64,000 bases of DNA, taken from Microbacterium sp. Root166 (GTDB taxonomy: Bacteria > Actinomycetota > Actinomycetes > Actinomycetales > Microbacteriaceae). How positions within the stretch are numbered: the first letter of the stretch is position 1; the number at the start of each line of letters is the position of its first letter. The stretch is from NCBI RefSeq assembly GCF_001427145.1, contig NZ_LMGL01000002.1, positions 639,442-703,441 on the forward strand, read 5' to 3'. Below the pieces are notes generated by a model, which saw only the letters and a program-made list of their open reading frames with translations, was not told the DNA's origin and did no database searches. Both the position numbers and the translations under genes were made by a program. Of this stretch, positions 63,073 to 64,000 are shown one piece after another.

Positions 63073-63339
63073 ATGCGCAAGTACCTCTTCGGCACCGGGC
63101 TCCTCACCGCGATCACCGGCGGACTGACGCTGCTGCGCGGGATGCGCGAGGACGCGCCGTTCACGTGGCGCGCCGCGCTCGGCTGGATCAGCTGGGGCAT
63201 CTCGCTGGCACTCGCCATCGGCGCGATCGTCGACATCCGGCGCGCCTCGCAGGGCGAGGTCATCGCACCCGACTCGCCGATCCATGGCCAGGAGAAGAAG
63301 CTCGTGAAGAGCCGCCTGCAGCGCGACCGCCGCGGCTGA
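63073..63339 (+). CDS. small two-helix membrane protein
   Basis: An 88-residue protein with two hydrophobic segments (LFGTGLLTAITGGLTLLRG and ALGWISWGISLALAIGAIVD) and a charged C-terminal tail (EKKLVKSRLQRDRRG). No family is recognised. The hexamer TAGCGT 6 nt upstream makes this a leaderless start. It is convergent with the GNAT gene (5-bp gap). Confidence 0.75.
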   Translation: MRKYLFGTGLLTAITGGLTLLRGMREDAPFTWRAALGWISWGISLALAIGAIVDIRRASQGEVIAPDSPIHGQEKKLVKSRLQRDRRG

Positions 63340-63344
63340 GGCCC

Positions 63345-63785
63345 TCAGAGCCCGATCTCGTAGTGCACGAACCCGGTGGAGCGGGCGACCTTGTCGTAGA
63401 GCCCTCGTGCCGTGGCGTTGTCGTGTGCGGTGAGCCAGTAGACCTTGCTGGCGCCGAAGGTGTGCGCCCACGAGCGCACATGCTCGATCAGCGCGGCGCC
63501 GGTCCCGCTCCCCCGGGCGCCGGGATCGACGAACAGGTCCTCCAGGTAGCAGTACGTGCCCAGCGTCCACGTCGCGGGATGCGTCAGCCAGTGCACGATA
63601 CCGATGGCCCGGCCCTCGTCGTCGCGCGCGATGGCGCCGTGGACGTGCTCGTCCTCGAGGATGCGCGCGAACGTCGACTCGGTCACCTCGGCCGGCACCT
63701 CGGACTCGTAGAAGGTGATGTACGCCTGCCAGAGCGCCTCCCACGCGGAGCGGTCGTCGGCGGTGATGCGGGAGATCGTGGTCAC
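63345..63785 (-). CDS. GNAT-family N-acetyltransferase
   Basis: A 146-residue single GNAT domain: ITADDRSAWEALWQAYITFY at the N-terminus, the acetyl-CoA loop DPGARGSGTGAALIEHV (about residue 90) and YWLTAHDNATARGLYDKVA. This resembles small protein or polyamine acetyltransferases; the substrate is unknown. The start is GTG 63785, with TAGCAT 6 nt upstream (leaderless). Confidence 0.9.
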   Translation of the reverse strand: MTTISRITADDRSAWEALWQAYITFYESEVPAEVTESTFARILEDEHVHGAIARDDEGRAIGIVHWLTHPATWTLGTYCYLEDLFVDPGARGSGTGAALIEHVRSWAHTFGASKVYWLTAHDNATARGLYDKVARSTGFVHYEIGL

Positions 63786-63791
63786 GGGCCG

Positions 63792-63797
63792 ATGCTA
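63792..63797 (-). promoter_or_regulatory. -10 box (TAGCAT) for leaderless GNAT gene
   Basis: Six nt before GTG 63785. Confidence 0.5.
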
Positions 63798-63823
63798 TCC
63801 CGGCGGCTCGCGTCCGGTGCGCG

Positions 63824-64000
63824 TCAGCGGGTCAGGATGAGCGCGTCGCCCTGGCCGCCGCCGCCGCACAGCGCGACTGCGGCGATGCCACCGCCCCGGC
63901 GCACCAGCTCGTGCACGGCGTGGACCACCAGCCGGTTGCCGGACGCGCCGATGGGGTGACCGATCGCGATACCGCCGCCATGGATGTTCACGACGTCATC
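63824..64000 (-). CDS. thiolase (acetyl-CoA acetyltransferase), C-terminal part only
   Basis: The last 58 codons of a thiolase: [20 protein letters not shown] contains the catalytic His of the second active-site motif and [12 protein letters not shown] the catalytic Cys, at the expected spacing. The N-terminal part lies beyond the window. It may condense or cleave acetoacetyl-CoA or act in beta-oxidation; which cannot be decided. Confidence 0.93.
   Translation of the reverse strand, partial: DDVVNIHGGGIAIGHPIGASGNRLVVHAVHELVRRGGGIAAVALCGGGGQGDALILTR

Overview
This is a high-GC (roughly 70% by eye) chromosomal stretch from an actinobacterium, most likely Microbacteriaceae and plausibly Microbacterium. 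The grounds are the gene order recG-coaD-DUF177-rpmF-rnc-mutM ... smc ... ftsY ... ffh, the order thiL / DUF3515 / ddl-gpsA-plsC-murA-leuD-leuC, strong GC3 bias, GTG starts, and many start codons that sit 6-7 nt after a TANNNT hexamer (the actinobacterial leaderless signature). Most of it is core genome; accessory patches lie near 11.8-14.6 kb, 29.2-30.3 kb and 33.5-33.7 kb.

Layout. 1-0.9 kb: edge-truncated membrane protein. 1-8 kb: signal recognition particle GTPases (ffh, ftsY) around lipoate genes lipB-lipA, a TetR regulator fused to a VOC domain, and small conserved proteins. 8-11.6 kb: smc. 11.7-14.6 kb (+): a consensus promoter, a 39-residue ORF with a strong Shine-Dalgarno, an 84-residue basic protein and two paralogous double-GNAT acetyltransferases. 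14.6-19.8 kb (-): mutM, rnc, rpmF, DUF177, coaD, recG. 19.9-28.9 kb: acyltransferases, rsmD, thiL, DUF3515 lipoprotein, ddl, gpsA, murA, leuD, leuC. 29.2-30.3 kb: an AbiEi/DUF559-like gene bracketed by two long hairpins sharing an exact 24-bp repeat. 30.3-33.5 kb: terC under a yybP-ykoY manganese riboswitch, then an ECF sigma factor with a DUF4349 membrane protein. 33.5-33.7 kb: tRNA-Glu(CUC) plus a remnant copy of its 3' end, each with a terminator. 33.8-38.7 kb: MBL hydrolase and the fructose PTS (ptsH; fruR-fruK-fruA). 38.8-41.4 kb: APH-fold kinase, tRNA-Gln(CUG), gltX. 41.5-47.1 kb: LysR, lipoprotein, class V aminotransferase, methyltransferase, MFS, FAH-family hydrolase. 47.2-51.7 kb: ilvE, leuB, TetR-controlled DHA2-type exporter. 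51.7-60.7 kb: DUF2867, serA, small membrane proteins, a repeat lipoprotein, ilvC-ilvN-ilvB-ilvD. 60.7-64 kb: otsB-otsA, small proteins, GNAT, and the C-terminus of a thiolase.

Functional links. Branched-chain amino-acid synthesis is nearly complete in the window (ilvB, ilvN, ilvC, ilvD, ilvE, leuB, leuC, leuD; leuA not seen). Two tRNAs and gltX supply Glu/Gln translation. HPr and EII-Fru form a sugar uptake route without EI in view. No CRISPR array, insertion sequence, prophage or rRNA was found.

The least explained parts are the small-ORF/double-GNAT operon, the hairpin-flanked DUF559 gene, the TetR-VOC fusion, the ECF/DUF4349 pair, and a heavily over-represented GGATGCC/GGCATCC motif. Coordinates for starts that differ from the longest possible reading frame were chosen from Shine-Dalgarno or leaderless promoter signals and family N-termini.
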